DNA from: Pseudomonadota bacterium
GTDB lineage: Bacteria > Pseudomonadota > Alphaproteobacteria > Reyranellales > Reyranellaceae
DNA: 64,000 nt
Reading direction: 5' to 3'
Assembly: GCA_018240745.1 (NCBI GenBank)
Contig: JAFEFF010000187.1
Coordinates: forward strand, 62,001 to 126,000
Shown one piece after another: positions 1-9,439 of this stretch. The stretch's first letter is position 1; each line of letters starts with the position of its first letter. The notes beneath the pieces were generated by a model, which was not told where the DNA came from, made no database searches, and worked only from the letters and a program-made list of their open reading frames with translations. A program made the position numbers and the translations under genes.

Positions 1-290
1 CATTCCACCGTCTTGGGCGGGCTATAACCGTCATCCAGCGAGATGAAGTTGATCTTGCGGCCGTTGATGCCGCCCGCTTCGTTGACGCTCTTCCAGTAGG
101 CCTGAAGCGTCTTGCCGATCACCCCGTAGGAGGAGGCCGGACCACTGTAGGGGTTCGTGTGACCGATCTTGATCTCGGTATCACTCGCCCCGTCGTCGTA
201 CTTCTTTTGAGCGAACGCCACGCTTCTACTCGTAAGCAACGCTGCGGCCGATACACCGGCCACGAAGGTACGCCTGTTGGTCTTCTTCAT
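1..290 (-). CDS. ABC transporter substrate-binding protein, branched-chain amino acid type (N-terminal part, cut by window edge)
   Basis: Only the first 96 codons are present; the gene runs off the left edge. The product starts MKKTNRRTFVAG and continues with a hydrophobic stretch ending in AFA. This is a twin-arginine-like export signal with predicted cleavage near residue 27. The mature part contains IKIGHTNPYSGPASSYG and a GGINGRKI segment, both typical of periplasmic Leu/Ile/Val-family binding proteins (Peripla_BP_6). It is the last gene of a liv operon read leftwards, 70 bp after the LivM-type permease. The substrate cannot be told from the sequence; amino acids, amides or aromatic acids are all possible for this family. 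Confidence 0.9.
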   Translation of the reverse strand, partial: MKKTNRRTFVAGVSAAALLTSRSVAFAQKKYDDGASDTEIKIGHTNPYSGPASSYGVIGKTLQAYWKSVNEAGGINGRKINFISLDDGYSPPKTVE

Positions 291-360
291 GTTCAACCTC
301 CCAATACGAGATCAGATCATCAAAGCCTCACGCCTTCCCGGTGAACTCAGACTGTCTTGC

Positions 361-1434
361 TTAGTGGCCCTGGCGGCTCGCCGCAGGCTTGCTGGCGGCG
401 ACCGCCGGACGCTCGGACGGCGCCGGGCCCTTCGAGCCGCGCCGCAGGCTGCGCATGGCGGCGTAGACGCCGCCAACGATGCCCATCGGCATCATGTACA
501 TCAGCGCGATCAGCAGAATGCCGAACACGGTGTAGGCCGACAGGTCGAACTGCAGGCCGAGATCGTTCTTGATGAAGGTCGACAGCGCCTGCGCCGAGTT
601 GTCGACCAGCACGTAGAAGATGCCGCCCACCACGCACCCGGCCAGCGAGCCGATGCCGCCCACCACCAGGCCGATCAGGAACTTGATCGACAGGAAGATG
701 TTGAAGCTGTCGGGCGCCACGAAGGCGATCGCCGAGGCCGACAGGGCGCCGGCGATGCCGGTGATGGCTGCGCTGATGCCGAAGGTCACCGTCTTGTAGA
801 GGCGCAGGTTGATGCCCATCGTGTCGGCGGCGATCGGATAGTCGCGAATCGCCATCATGGCGCGGCCGCTGCGGCTGTTCAGGATATTGTGCGAGATCCA
901 GAACAGGATCACCATGACGATGAAGCAGTAGTAGTAGAGCCACTGGTCTTCCGACAGCGGCAGGCCGAACGGCGGCTCGGGCTTGCTGAGCACGATGCCC
1001 TGCACGCCGCCGGTGATGCCCTCGAGCCACTTGTACTTCAGGATCTGCGGCACCGAGAGCGCCAGCGCGAAGGTGGCGAGCGCGAGATAATGCCCCTCGA
1101 GCTTGAGCGCCGGCTGGCCGAACAGGTAGCCGACCACGAAGCAGATCACCGCCGCGATCGGCAGGGTCGCGTAGTACGGCACGTCGTACTGGTCCATCAG
1201 GATCGCCGCCGCGTAGGCGCCAACCGCGTAGAAGGCGCCGTGGCCGAGCGAGATCTGGCCGTTGAAGCCGGTCAGCAGGTTGAGGCCGAGCACCGCGATG
1301 GCGGCGATGATCATGGTGCTGACCAGGAACAGCCGGTAGCTCGACACGACGTCGGGCATCAGCGGGTTGAGCAGCGGGATCCCGAAGCCCAGCACCAGCA
1401 GGACGATCAGCCACTTCTTCGGGAACGGCGGCAT
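361..1434 (-). CDS. livM: Branched-chain amino acid ABC transporter permease, LivM family
   Basis: 357 residues with about nine to ten hydrophobic segments. The LivM signature GQISLGHGAFYAVGAYAAA lies near residues 59-77 and the cytoplasmic coupling region carries RSGRAMMAIRDYPIAA. Length is normal for LivM. It forms the inner-membrane channel together with the LivH-type protein encoded just upstream; the two genes are separated by a single base. The C-terminal tail after about residue 325 is rich in Arg, Ala and Pro and is probably cytoplasmic. The ATG start is preceded by the end of livH, so translation is likely coupled. Confidence 0.95.
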   Translation of the reverse strand: MPPFPKKWLIVLLVLGFGIPLLNPLMPDVVSSYRLFLVSTMIIAAIAVLGLNLLTGFNGQISLGHGAFYAVGAYAAAILMDQYDVPYYATLPIAAVICFVVGYLFGQPALKLEGHYLALATFALALSVPQILKYKWLEGITGGVQGIVLSKPEPPFGLPLSEDQWLYYYCFIVMVILFWISHNILNSRSGRAMMAIRDYPIAADTMGINLRLYKTVTFGISAAITGIAGALSASAIAFVAPDSFNIFLSIKFLIGLVVGGIGSLAGCVVGGIFYVLVDNSAQALSTFIKNDLGLQFDLSAYTVFGILLIALMYMMPMGIVGGVYAAMRSLRRGSKGPAPSERPAVAASKPAASRQGH

Positions 1435-1435
1435 G

Positions 1436-2341
1436 TCAGACCCTCTTCACGACGACCCGGCCGAACAGGCCGGCGGGCTTCACGGTCAGCACGAAGATGA
1501 CGATGACCAGCGCGACGGTGAGCTTCTCGCCGTTGCCGATGATGTACACGCCGGTCTCTTTCTCGATCATGTTGCCGGCATAGGCGACCATGTTCTCGAG
1601 CACGCCGACGATGAAACCGCCGACCACCGCTCCGCCGGGATTGCCGATGCCGCCCACCAGGGCGCTGGCGAAGGCGTAGAGCAGGATGCCCGCCATCATG
1701 TTGGGGTCGAGATAGACGATGTGCGCCACCATGATGCCCGCCACTGCGCCGACCGCGGCGGCGAGGCCCCAGCCCAGCGCCAGCATCCAGTCGACCCGCA
1801 CGCCGACCAGCCGGGCCATCTGCGGGTTCTGCGCGGCGGCGCGCATGGCGAGGCCGAGCGGCGTGAAGCGGAAGAAAAGGAACAGCAGGGTCAGCACGAT
1901 CAGGGTGACCAGCACGACGCCGAGCTGGTGCGGACCAATGACGCCGGCGATGCCGAAGGCCGACTTCGGGAACGGCGAGGGAAACTCCTTGATCAGGTAG
2001 CTCCAGATCGCGCCGGCCATCGAGTTGCAGATCGCCAGCAGGCCGATGAACACCACGACGACCGACAGCACGGGCGCGGTGTGCAATGGTCGCAAGATGA
2101 TGCGTTCGATCAGCACGCCGAGCACGAACGAGATCAGCACCGCCAGGATGAAGGCGACCCAGAAGCTCAGGCCCCACGCCATGAGCTGCCAGCTGATGTA
2201 GGTCGAGAACATCGCCATCTCGCCCTGGGCGAAGTTCAGGTGATCGGTCGAGACGTAGATCATGACCAGCGCCAGCGCCACACAGGCGTAGATGGCGCCG
2301 TTGGCGAGGCCGGATGCGAGCTGCTGGAGGAACTGTTCCAT
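1436..2341 (-). CDS. livH: Branched-chain amino acid ABC transporter permease, LivH family
   Basis: 301 residues, the usual LivH length, with about eight membrane segments. The conserved LNFAQGEMAMFSTY motif follows the second segment, and the loop TPLGLAMRAAAQNPQMARLVGV is the typical contact region for the ATPases. It pairs with LivM to make the membrane pore of the transporter. It lies 22 bp downstream of livF in the same operon. The N-terminus MEQFLQQLASGLANGAIYA matches the family, which supports the ATG at 2341. Confidence 0.95.
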   Translation of the reverse strand: MEQFLQQLASGLANGAIYACVALALVMIYVSTDHLNFAQGEMAMFSTYISWQLMAWGLSFWVAFILAVLISFVLGVLIERIILRPLHTAPVLSVVVVFIGLLAICNSMAGAIWSYLIKEFPSPFPKSAFGIAGVIGPHQLGVVLVTLIVLTLLFLFFRFTPLGLAMRAAAQNPQMARLVGVRVDWMLALGWGLAAAVGAVAGIMVAHIVYLDPNMMAGILLYAFASALVGGIGNPGGAVVGGFIVGVLENMVAYAGNMIEKETGVYIIGNGEKLTVALVIVIFVLTVKPAGLFGRVVVKRV

Positions 2342-2363
2342 GACTGCCTCGGTAACCCCGATC

Positions 2364-3076
<713 letters not shown>

Positions 3077-3077
<1 letters not shown>

Positions 3078-3865
3078 CACGACGTTCCCAGGTAGGCGCG
3101 GATCACCTCGGGATCGCGCTGGACTTGTGCCGGCGTTCCGTCGGCGATCTTCTTGCCGAAGTCGATCGCCACCACCTTGTCCGACACCGACATCACCAGG
3201 CTCATGTGATGCTCGACGAGCAGCACGGTGACACGTTGCGTGTCGCGCACGCGGCGGATCTGGCCCTTCAGGGTCTCGATCTCCTCGTGGTTCAGGCCCG
3301 CCGCAGGCTCGTCGAGCAACAGCAGCTTGGGGCTCGAGCCGAGCGCGCGGGCGAGCTCGACGCGCTTGCGGATCGGGAACGGCAGGGGTCCTGCAAGCGC
3401 GTGCCTGAACGGCACGAGGTCCATGAACTGGATCAACTCCTCGGCCCGCTCGGCAACGCGCTTCTCTTCCTCGCGCACCTTCGGCAGGCGGATGGCGTTT
3501 TCGAAGAAGCTGGTGCTGCTGCGGCTGTGGCAACCGACCTTGACGTTGTCGAGCACCGACATGCGGTCGAACAGCGCCACGTTCTGGAAGGTGCGGCCAA
3601 TGCCGATGTAGGGAATGGCGTAGCGCGGCTGGTCGAGGATCGACTTGCCCTCGAACAGCACGTCGCCGCCGTTCGGTGTGTATAGCCGGCTCAGGCAGTT
3701 GAAGAGGGTCGTCTTGCCGGCGCCGTTCGGGCCTATCAGGCCGGCGATCTGGCCGGGGAAGACGTCGAAGGTCACGCCGTCGAGCGCGACGATGCCACCG
3801 AACCGAACCGAGACGTTCTGGACGCTCAGCAACGGTGCAGCCGAGGATGAAGCGGGGACTGCCAT
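3077..3865 (-). CDS. livG: Branched-chain amino acid ABC transporter ATP-binding protein, LivG family
   Basis: 262 residues from the ATG at 3865. Walker A is GPNGAGKTT, the switch region has GRTFQNVALF, and Walker B is LLLLDEPAAGLNHEE. The C-terminal EVIRAYLG is the family ending. A GTG at 3898 would add 11 residues, but those are not family-like and neither start has a clear ribosome binding site. I prefer the ATG giving MAVPASSSAAPLLSVQNVSV. It is the first gene of the liv operon; the 263 bp upstream separate it from the divergent EF-hand gene and should hold the promoter. Confidence 0.93.
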
Positions 3866-4128
3866 GTGGATTGCGGTTTCGCAGCCGGCGCCCTTCACAA
3901 CGCAGTCGCCGCGAAATTACCCTTGCCTCCCAAGTACTTGCGACCCTTCTGTGGGGTCTGCGATCCGCGGCACGATGGACGATTGCGCAGCAAGGCGCAA
4001 CCCCGCAGGTCGTCGCGTCATGAATTCGGCGTGATTGAGCCGCACGATGGCTCGCAGGGCGGACGTTGACAACGCACCGTCTTGGCGTCGATACGAAAGC
4101 CCCTCTTACGCTCGCGGAACTGCTGCCG

Positions 4129-5268
4129 ATGGATCGCCTTTTCAGCCCTGCCCTTTTCATCGCTGCAGTTGCCCTGACCCTCCCCGCCGCCGCCCAGACA
4201 CCCCCAACTCAGGGGTGGCCCGCCAATCGTGCGCCGGCCGCGCCGGCGCAAACGGCCCCGGCACCCGCCAAACCGGTGCTGCCTGGTCCCGCCCCGGCGA
4301 CCCCGGCAGCCCCGGGAACCGCGCCGAGCACCGCCGGGACCACACCGGCGCCCGCGGCCAACCCCAATGCGCCGGTGCCGCTGCCGACCTGGTTCACCGA
4401 GATCGACACCGAGAAGAAAGGTGAAGTGACCCGGCAGCAGTTTCTCCAGTACCGCATGAAGACGTTCGACCAGCTCGACACCAACAAGGACAACAAGCTG
4501 ACGCTCGAGGAATTCCTCAAGGTTGCCGAACCGCCCTACAGCGCCGACGGCCCGGGAGCGCCCTCGCTCGAGGAACGCCGGGCCCGCGCCCGCGCCGCAT
4601 TCCAGAACCTCGACACCAATCGCGACAACGTCGTCGAGCGCGCCGAGGCCGAGGCGTCGGTCCACGCCGAGTTCAATCAGTACGACATGGATCGCGACAA
4701 CCGCATCACCGAGCCCGAGCTGCGCCTGGTCGTGCAGAACTCGCTGCGCCACGAGGAGCAGGCGCGCCGCGAGGTCGAGGCGCGCCGCCGCCAGAATATG
4801 GTCACGATCAACGAGTTCATCGACATGCAGCTGCGCTCGGCCGACCAGCTCGACAAGAACAACGACGGCAAGGTGAGTCAGCAGGAATACGCCGCGCTCG
4901 CCGGGCCGGCCGACGGGCCGCAGGCCAAGGGCCTGCCGCCGTTCGAGCTGCGCAAGAAGATCGCGATGATGAAGTTCAACGAGATCGACACCAACAAGGA
5001 CGGCTTCCTCGACCGCGTCGAGCTGACCGCCTTCGCCGTCACGCAGTTCCTGCACATGGACTTGAACAAGGACCGCTTCCTCAACGAGGAGGAGTTCAAG
5101 AAGGCAGCCGAGGCCGAGCAGGCGAAGGTCCGCGCCATCCTGCAGACGATGGTGCCGGCGCAGCAGCCGCGCCCGGCGCCTGCCCCGGCGCAGCCCCGCC
5201 CGGCCCAGCCCGCCGCGCCCGCGGCGCCGCAGGGCTTGGCGCCCGGTCTGCCGCAGGGCCAGCGATAG
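4129..5268 (+). CDS. Secreted EF-hand repeat protein with seven calcium-loop-like motifs
   Basis: 379 residues from the ATG at 4129; the frame opens earlier, but this start gives a clean signal peptide (MDRLFSPALFIAAVALTLPAAAQ). A Pro/Ala linker of about 60 residues follows. Then come seven EF-hand-like loops starting near D93, D117, D162, D186, D242, D287 and D311, of the D-x-N-x-D-x-x type (DTNKDNKLT, DTNRDNVVE, DMDRDNRIT, DKNNDGKVS, DTNKDGFLD, DLNKDRFLN). Loop 1 (DTEKKGEVT) lacks an acidic residue at position 5 and is probably weak. The tail is again Pro/Ala rich. It is probably a periplasmic calcium-binding or calcium-buffering protein. No partner gene is adjacent. Confidence 0.85.
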   Translation: MDRLFSPALFIAAVALTLPAAAQTPPTQGWPANRAPAAPAQTAPAPAKPVLPGPAPATPAAPGTAPSTAGTTPAPAANPNAPVPLPTWFTEIDTEKKGEVTRQQFLQYRMKTFDQLDTNKDNKLTLEEFLKVAEPPYSADGPGAPSLEERRARARAAFQNLDTNRDNVVERAEAEASVHAEFNQYDMDRDNRITEPELRLVVQNSLRHEEQARREVEARRRQNMVTINEFIDMQLRSADQLDKNNDGKVSQQEYAALAGPADGPQAKGLPPFELRKKIAMMKFNEIDTNKDGFLDRVELTAFAVTQFLHMDLNKDRFLNEEEFKKAAEAEQAKVRAILQTMVPAQQPRPAPAPAQPRPAQPAAPAAPQGLAPGLPQGQR

Positions 5269-5301
5269 GTTTGCATCGCGCCATTCGCCGGCGCCCATGA
5301 C

Positions 5302-5329
5302 CTCGGGGCGTGCGCAGTCGAGCCCCGAG
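5302..5329. terminator. Stem-loop between convergent genes, candidate bidirectional terminator
   Basis: An 8-bp perfect inverted repeat, CTCGGGGC at 5302-5309 and GCCCCGAG at 5322-5329, with a 12-base loop. It sits between the EF-hand stop and the glmS stop, which face each other. There is no T-run on either side, so intrinsic termination is plausible but not certain. Confidence 0.5.
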
Positions 5330-5331
5330 CG

Positions 5332-7155
5332 CTACTCGACCGTCACGCTCTTGGCGAGATTGCGCGGCTGGTCGACGTCGGTGCCCTTGGCGACCGCCGT
5401 GTGATAGGCGAGCAACTGCACCGGCACCGTGTAGAGAATCGGCGCGACCACCGGATCGATCGGCGGCAGGGTGATCGAGGCCGCCGCCTGGCCGCCGAGC
5501 CGGGCCACGCCCTGGGCGTCGCTGATCAGCACCAGCTTGCCGCCGCGTGCCTTGACCTGCTCGAAGTTCGAGGCGGTCTTGTCGAACAGGCCGTCTGACG
5601 GCGCCACCACCACCACCGGCACGAGCTCGTCGATCAGGGCGATCGGGCCGTGCTTCATCTCGCCGGCGGCATAGCCTTCGGCGTGGATGTAGGAAATCTC
5701 CTTGAGCTTCAGCGCGCCCTCGAGCGCGATCGGGAACGAGGTGCCGCGGCCGAGATAGAGCACGTCGCGTGCCTCGGCGAGGACCTCCTCGGAGATGCGG
5801 CGGTAGTCGTCCTCCTTGTTCAGCGCCTCGTTGATCTGCGCCGGCAGCTCGATCAGCGCGTGGGCGATCTTGGCCTCGTCGGCCTCGCTCAGCGTGCCGC
5901 GTGCACGGCCGGCGGCGATCGCGGCGGTCAGCAGCACGGTGAGCTGGGTGGTGAAGGCCTTGGTCGAGGCGACGCCGATCTCGGGTCCGGCCAGCGTCGG
6001 CAGCACGCCGTGCGATTCGCGGGCGATCGCGCTCTCCGGCACGTTCACCACCGACAGGATGGTCTGCCCGTTGCCCTTGGCGTAGCGGATCGCCGCCAGG
6101 GTATCGACCGTCTCGCCGGACTGCGAGACCGCGATGCAAACGCCGTTCTCCGGCAGCGGCGGCTCGCGGTACCGCAGCTCCGAGGCGACCTCGGCCTCGA
6201 CCGGCAGGCGGGCGAGCGATTCGAACCAGTACTTGGCGAGCAGGCAGGCATAGAAGGCCGTGCCGCAGGCGGTCATGGTGAGACGGCTCACCTTCGTCCA
6301 GTCGATCGGCAGCCGCGGCAGAGTGACCTTGCGCGTCGCCGGATCGAGATAGGTGTGCAGCGTGTCGCCGATCACCGCCGGCTGCTCGTGAATCTCCTTG
6401 AGCATGAAATGGCGGTGGTTGCCCTTGCCGATCATCGCCCCCGAGATGCCGCTCTGGCGGATCTCGCGCTGCACCTCGGTACGGCCCTGATAGACCTTGC
6501 AGCCGTCGGCGTTCAGCACGACCCAGTCGTCGTCTTCGAGATAGCTGACCCGTCGGGTGAACGGCGCCAGCGCCAGCGCGTCGGTGCCGACATACATCTC
6601 GCCGTCGCCGTAGCCGATCGCCAGCGAGCTGCCGCGCCGGGCGCCGAGCAAGATGTCGTGCCGGCCGCCGAACAGCGCCACCAGGGCGAAGGCGCCGCGC
6701 AGCCGCTCCATTGCAGCACCCATCGCCTCCTCCGGCGACATCTGCCGCTGCAGCAGGGAGGTCAGGAGCTGCGCCACCACCTCGGTGTCGGTGTCGCTGT
6801 CGAACGTGCGGCCCTCGGCCACCAGCTCGTCCTTCAGCTCCCGGAAATTCTCGATGATGCCGTTGTGCACCACCGCCACGCGGTCTGTGGCGATCGGATG
6901 GGCGTTGCGCTCGCTGGGCTTGCCGTGGGTCGCCCAGCGGGTGTGGCCGATGCCGATCGTCCCGGCGAGCGGCTCACGGCCGAGCCGCTCCTCCAGCCGT
7001 AGGAGCTTGCCCTCGGCGCGGCGGCGCTCGATGTGGCCGTTCACCAGAGTGGCGACGCCCGACGAATCGTAGCCGCGATATTCGAGCCGCTTCAGCGCAT
7101 CGACCAGCAAGGGCGTGACCGGCGCCTTGCCGATGATCCCGATGATCCCGCACAT
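5332..7155 (-). CDS. glmS: Glutamine--fructose-6-phosphate aminotransferase (isomerizing)
   Basis: 607 residues from ATG 7155. The start MCGIIGIIGK exposes the catalytic Cys as residue 2, so the upstream extension of the frame is rejected. An N-terminal class II glutaminase domain (RRLEYRGYDSSG, GIGHTRWATHG, HNGIIENF) is followed by two SIS sugar-isomerase domains (TACGTAFYA, SQSGETVDT, LGRGTSFPIALEGALKLKE). The ending AKSVTVE is the conserved GlmS tail. It makes glucosamine-6-phosphate from fructose-6-phosphate and glutamine, the first step towards UDP-GlcNAc for peptidoglycan and LPS. It lies 19 bp after glmU, so the two steps are co-transcribed. Confidence 0.97.
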   Translation of the reverse strand: MCGIIGIIGKAPVTPLLVDALKRLEYRGYDSSGVATLVNGHIERRRAEGKLLRLEERLGREPLAGTIGIGHTRWATHGKPSERNAHPIATDRVAVVHNGIIENFRELKDELVAEGRTFDSDTDTEVVAQLLTSLLQRQMSPEEAMGAAMERLRGAFALVALFGGRHDILLGARRGSSLAIGYGDGEMYVGTDALALAPFTRRVSYLEDDDWVVLNADGCKVYQGRTEVQREIRQSGISGAMIGKGNHRHFMLKEIHEQPAVIGDTLHTYLDPATRKVTLPRLPIDWTKVSRLTMTACGTAFYACLLAKYWFESLARLPVEAEVASELRYREPPLPENGVCIAVSQSGETVDTLAAIRYAKGNGQTILSVVNVPESAIARESHGVLPTLAGPEIGVASTKAFTTQLTVLLTAAIAAGRARGTLSEADEAKIAHALIELPAQINEALNKEDDYRRISEEVLAEARDVLYLGRGTSFPIALEGALKLKEISYIHAEGYAAGEMKHGPIALIDELVPVVVVAPSDGLFDKTASNFEQVKARGGKLVLISDAQGVARLGGQAAASITLPPIDPVVAPILYTVPVQLLAYHTAVAKGTDVDQPRNLAKSVTVE

Positions 7156-7174
7156 TCCCCGAAGACCCCCCGCA

Positions 7175-8536
7175 CTACTTTTTCCCCTTCTGCCGCTTGG
7201 CGGCGGCAGCCCTGGCTTGCAGTTTCGCACGAAGCGGACCGGCACGCCCCTTCTTTGTCTCCTGGCGGGCGCGGCCGAATGCCAGGGCGCCGGCCGGCAC
7301 GTCCTCGGTGATCACGCTGCCGGCGGTGACATTGGCGCCCTTGCCGATGCGCACCGGCGCGACCAGCGAGCTGTTGGAGCCGATGAACACGTCGTCGCCC
7401 AACAGCGTGCGGTATTTGCCGTAGCCGTCGTAGTTCACGAAGATCGTGCCGGCGCCGATGTTGCTGGCCGCACCGATCTCGGAATCGCCGAGATAGGCGA
7501 AGTGGTTGGCCTTGGCGCCACGCTTGATCGTCGTCGCCTTGAGCTCGACGAAGTTGCCGATATGCACGTCCTCGCCGACGTCGGAACCGGGCCGGATCCG
7601 GGTGAACGGACCGATGCGCGCGCCTTTGCCGATCCTGACCCCCTCGATATCGCAGAAGGCGAGGATCGATGCGCCAGAGGCCACCGTCACGCTGGGACCG
7701 AAGCGCACGTTGGGTCCGATCGTGACGTCGTTGCCGAGCTTCGTGTCGGCCGACAGCCACACCGTGTCGGGATCGATCATCGTCACGCCGGCCGCCATCG
7801 CCGCGCTGCGCAACCGCTGCTGCATGGCACGCTCGGCGGCGGCCAGCTCGGCGCGCGAGTTGACCCCCTGGAACTCCGCCTCCGGGCCTTCGACGGCGAC
7901 CGCGTGCAGGCCGCGCGCACGGGCGATGCCGACCACGTCGGTGAGATAGAACTCGCGCTTCACGTTGTCGTTGCCGATCGCGCCCAGCAGCCCGGCGATG
8001 CGCGCGCCGTCGAGGCACATGACGCCGGAGTTGACGAAGTCGATCGCCCTCTCCCCGGCGTTCGCGTCCTTGCTCTCGACGATCTTTTCCAGCGTGCCGC
8101 CGTTGACGATCAGCCGGCCATAGGGCGAGGGATCGCGCGCGACGAAGCCCAGCACGCCGACCGACGCTCCGGCCTTGCGGCAGCTCTCGAGCAGGCGTTG
8201 CAGGCTCGCTGTCGTGATCAGCGGCGAATCGCCGTAGACCACCAGCACCGGCCCGGAATGTCCGCGAAGCGCGGGAAGTGCCGCCTTGACCGCGTCGCCG
8301 GTGCCGAGCGCCCTCTTCTGTACGGCGGCGGGATACGGCGCGAAGGCCTTGGCGACGGACTTGGCGCCGGGTGCGATCACGCCGACGACCTTGGCGGGCT
8401 TGAGCCGGGCGACGCTGGCCAGAACGTGGGCCAGCATCGGCTTGCCCGCGACCGGATGCAGCACCTTGGGCAGTGCGGATTTCATGCGTGTGCCGGCCCC
8501 CGCCGCCAGCACCACCACCGCGAGGGGTGATTTCAT
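7175..8536 (-). CDS. glmU: Bifunctional UDP-N-acetylglucosamine diphosphorylase / glucosamine-1-phosphate N-acetyltransferase
   Basis: 453 residues from ATG 8536. The N-terminal nucleotidyltransferase domain has VVLAAGAGTRMKSALPKVLH and VYGDSPLI. The C-terminal half is a left-handed beta-helix with hexapeptide repeats (IGPNVRFGPSV, IGPFTRIRPGSDVGEDVHIGN), and the acetyltransferase region holds NYDGYGKYRT. The last 30 residues are Lys/Arg/Ala rich. It acetylates glucosamine-1-phosphate and transfers UMP, giving UDP-GlcNAc. GlmM is not in the window. It is first in the glmU-glmS unit and diverges from the HAD phosphatase gene with 55 bp between starts. Confidence 0.96.
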   Translation of the reverse strand: MKSPLAVVVLAAGAGTRMKSALPKVLHPVAGKPMLAHVLASVARLKPAKVVGVIAPGAKSVAKAFAPYPAAVQKRALGTGDAVKAALPALRGHSGPVLVVYGDSPLITTASLQRLLESCRKAGASVGVLGFVARDPSPYGRLIVNGGTLEKIVESKDANAGERAIDFVNSGVMCLDGARIAGLLGAIGNDNVKREFYLTDVVGIARARGLHAVAVEGPEAEFQGVNSRAELAAAERAMQQRLRSAAMAAGVTMIDPDTVWLSADTKLGNDVTIGPNVRFGPSVTVASGASILAFCDIEGVRIGKGARIGPFTRIRPGSDVGEDVHIGNFVELKATTIKRGAKANHFAYLGDSEIGAASNIGAGTIFVNYDGYGKYRTLLGDDVFIGSNSSLVAPVRIGKGANVTAGSVITEDVPAGALAFGRARQETKKGRAGPLRAKLQARAAAAKRQKGKK

Positions 8537-8591
8537 GCCGGTCCGGATGCCACGGCAACGGCCGGCCGGCAAGATGTGCTAAACGAGAATC

Positions 8592-9293
8592 ATGCAGCCC
8601 GACGCCGACACCAAGATCGCCAGCCGCTTCGACACGGTCATCTACGACCTCGACGGCACCCTGATCGACAGCGCCAAGGACATGCAGGTGGCGGTGAGCC
8701 GCGTGCTGGCCGACCACGGCCTGCCGCCGGTCACCGAGGACGACGTGCGGATCTTCATGGGCCAGGGCAGCAAGGTCACGATGAACAAGGCGTTCACGAA
8801 ATATGGCGAGACACTCGACGACGAGGCGCTGAGCGCCGTCACCGCCGAGTTCGTGCGCTACTACGAGGCCGATCCGGTGGGCCACACCACGGCGTTCGCC
8901 GGCGTCGCCGAGGTGGTCCTGGGCTTCGACAGGCTCGGCTTGAAGCAGGGCGTATGCACCAACAAGTTCGAGCGGCCGTCGCGCATGATCCTCGAGCATC
9001 TGAAGCTGATGCCGCCGATCATCGGCCTGGCCGGCGCGGACACCTTCCCGGTACGCAAGCCCGATCCGCGCCACATCCTGATGCTGGTCGAGCGCATGGG
9101 CCGCACGCCGGATCGCGCCGTGATGGTGGGCGATTCGATCCACGATGTGGAAGCCGCCCATGCCGCCGGCCTGCCGGCGGTGCTGGTGAGCTGGGGATAC
9201 ACCGCGAGGCCCGCGAGCGAGCTCGGTGCCGAGGCGGTAATCGAGCGGTTCGACGCCCTGCCGCAGGCCCTGGAGCGTCTCGCCAGCCGTTGA
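8592..9293 (+). CDS. HAD-superfamily hydrolase, phosphoglycolate phosphatase-like
   Basis: 233 residues. HAD motif I is YDLDGTLIDS (nucleophile Asp about 19), followed by an alpha-helical cap. Motif II/III regions are VCTNKFERPS and FPVRKPDPRHIL, and motif IV is MVGDSIHDVEAA. The cap type and length match Gph-like 2-phosphoglycolate phosphatases, which clear the product of DNA 3'-end repair or RuBisCO oxygenation. Substrate assignment within this family from sequence alone is unsafe. It is monocistronic, divergent from glmU, and followed by a tRNA gene. Confidence 0.88.
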   Translation: MQPDADTKIASRFDTVIYDLDGTLIDSAKDMQVAVSRVLADHGLPPVTEDDVRIFMGQGSKVTMNKAFTKYGETLDDEALSAVTAEFVRYYEADPVGHTTAFAGVAEVVLGFDRLGLKQGVCTNKFERPSRMILEHLKLMPPIIGLAGADTFPVRKPDPRHILMLVERMGRTPDRAVMVGDSIHDVEAAHAAGLPAVLVSWGYTARPASELGAEAVIERFDALPQALERLASR

Positions 9294-9304
9294 CGCAGCT
9301 CTGG

Positions 9305-9333
9305 TTGACGGTTGGGGTGACAGGCCCTATACG
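9305..9333 (+). promoter_or_regulatory. Sigma-70 type promoter of the tRNA-Val gene
   Basis: TTGACG (9305-9310) and TATACG (9328-9333) are separated by exactly 17 bases, and the -10 ends 10 bases before the mature tRNA 5' end. It begins 11 bases after the HAD phosphatase stop. It is a near-consensus housekeeping promoter, stronger-looking than any protein-gene promoter I can see nearby. Confidence 0.75.
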
Positions 9334-9343
9334 CGGCCCTTCC

Positions 9344-9418
9344 GGGCGCTTAGCTCAGCGGGAGAGCACACCCTTCACACGGGTGGGGTCGTAGGTTCAA
9401 TCCCTACAGCGCCCACCA
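9344..9418 (+). tRNA. tRNA-Val (anticodon CAC)
   Basis: A complete 75-nt cloverleaf with the CCA encoded. The acceptor stem GGGCGCT pairs with AGCGCCC, the D arm is GCTC/GAGC, the anticodon stem CACCC/GGGTG encloses loop TTCACAC with anticodon CAC, and the T arm is GTAGG-TTCAATC-CCTAC. The discriminator is A followed by CCA at 9416-9418. It reads the GTG valine codon, which is common in this GC-rich genome. Confidence 0.97.
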
Positions 9419-9439
9419 TTTTCCTGCCCGTGGACCCGG

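Noticed and set aside
4018..5298. Minus-strand frame of 426 codons opposite the EF-hand gene
   Set aside because: Leu/Val/Arg-rich antisense shadow. The plus strand gives a signal peptide and seven regular calcium-loop motifs.
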